Below, one piece after another: positions 45,885 to 46,055 of a stretch of 46,055 nucleotides of DNA. The position numbers were made by a program, and so were the translations under genes. Where the stretch lies: assembly GCA_029593505.1 (NCBI GenBank), contig JAKTNI010000009.1:1-46055 (forward strand), written 5' to 3'. Numbering within the stretch: position 1 is the stretch's first letter; the number at the start of each line of letters is the position of its first letter. A model generated the notes under the pieces. The model worked only from the letters and a program-made list of their open reading frames with translations. It did not search any database and had not been told where the DNA came from. This DNA comes from Streptococcus suis. Lineage in GTDB: Bacteria; Bacillota; Bacilli; Lactobacillales; Streptococcaceae.

Positions 45885-45913
45885 AAAAAGCGTAGTTGAT
45901 GACTACACTTTTT
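45885..45913 (-). terminator. terminator of the gene entering from the right edge
   Basis: AAAAAGcGTAGT-TGATG-ACTACaCTTTTT forms a long stem with one mismatch and T-runs on both strands, about 50 nt past the stop of the partial gene. Confidence 0.7.
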
Positions 45914-45963
45914 TATTTCTAATAAGATCTATGAAACATACATCTCATATCTTGATTCATTCA

Positions 45964-46055
45964 CTAGATTGGTCTGTAACCATTGAGCGAAAAATGAGCG
46001 GCTGCCCTGCTTAGAGTAGGTTGACTAGAAGCTACAGCTACTGGATTGGTCTGCG
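45964..46055 (-). CDS. 3' end of an unidentified gene
   Basis: From the window edge the minus strand is open for 29 codons and ends in TAG at 45964. The visible C-terminus is QTNPVAVASSQPTLSRAAAH, then FSLNGYRPI. The other two frames stop within 30 nt, and a terminator follows at 45885-45913. This supports a real coding end. I do not recognise the protein. Confidence 0.5.
   Translation of the reverse strand, partial: QTNPVAVASSQPTLSRAAAHFSLNGYRPI

Noticed and set aside
45869..46015. 48-codon plus-strand frame near the right edge
   Set aside because: It passes through the terminator stem and is antisense to the partial gene; the SD is too far away.

Overview
The window is low-GC Firmicute DNA with the gene content and gene order of a Streptococcus chromosome, most likely of the S. 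suis group. The evidence is a ComR-type promoter on comX, the phpP-stkP-liaFSR-cyclophilin-S1 block, the ypsA/gpsB/rnpB/rlmL/mapZ block divergent from recU-pbp1a, codY-pncA, and a zinc-regulated adcAII-pht pair. The species call is inference from remembered gene order and protein similarity. I see no prophage, integrative element, CRISPR array, rRNA or intact insertion sequence. It is a core region whose most interesting content lies in its control elements.

Layout. 1-250: the 5' end of comX (minus) with its ComR box and a perfect dyad over the ribosome-binding site. 501-13414 (minus): gmk-rpoZ, priA, fmt-rsmB-phpP-stkP, liaF-liaS-liaR, a HAD/cyclophilin fusion and the S1 protein cvfD. This joins translation initiation and rRNA modification to the PASTA-kinase and LiaFSR envelope-stress pathways. 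13545-15910: rny (minus) and luxS (plus) from divergent promoters. 15942-19876 (minus): ypsA, gpsB, RNase P RNA, rlmL and mapZ, facing recU-pbp1a (plus); the block is rich in cell-division and wall-synthesis functions. 22753-26945 (plus): rsmG, pepS, a small membrane protein, autoregulated codY with pncA, and tRNA-Leu(AAG). 27144-31374: alaT (minus), usp (plus), a MazG-like/HAD pair (minus) and ansA (plus). 31686-34025 (minus): rpoE and pyrG, the latter behind what looks like a CTP-sensing attenuator. 34134-37235 (minus): adcAII-pht under two AdcR boxes. 37330-45633 (minus): recG, then an ECF transporter split over two transcription units (fused EcfA plus EcfT; S component with a SAM hydrolase), with trhO and an unknown beta-sandwich protein between them. 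45964-46055: the 3' tail of an unidentified gene.

Standout regulatory readings: (1) a 13-bp perfect inverted repeat that contains part of the comX Shine-Dalgarno and start codon; (2) promoter, GGGC start and C-rich terminator arm at pyrG, matching the reiterative-transcription attenuation known in Bacillus; (3) two genes, rsmG and ecfA, whose -10 hexamer lies exactly 6 nt before ATG and is therefore predicted to give leaderless mRNA; (4) a one-mismatch CodY box on codY; (5) two AdcR boxes bracketing the adcAII promoter; (6) a hairpin between the phpP Shine-Dalgarno and its start codon.

The hunt did not reveal a clearly new multi-gene system. The closest candidate is the 39.4-45.6 kb neighbourhood linking a SAM hydroxide adenosyltransferase to an orphan ECF importer of unknown substrate.
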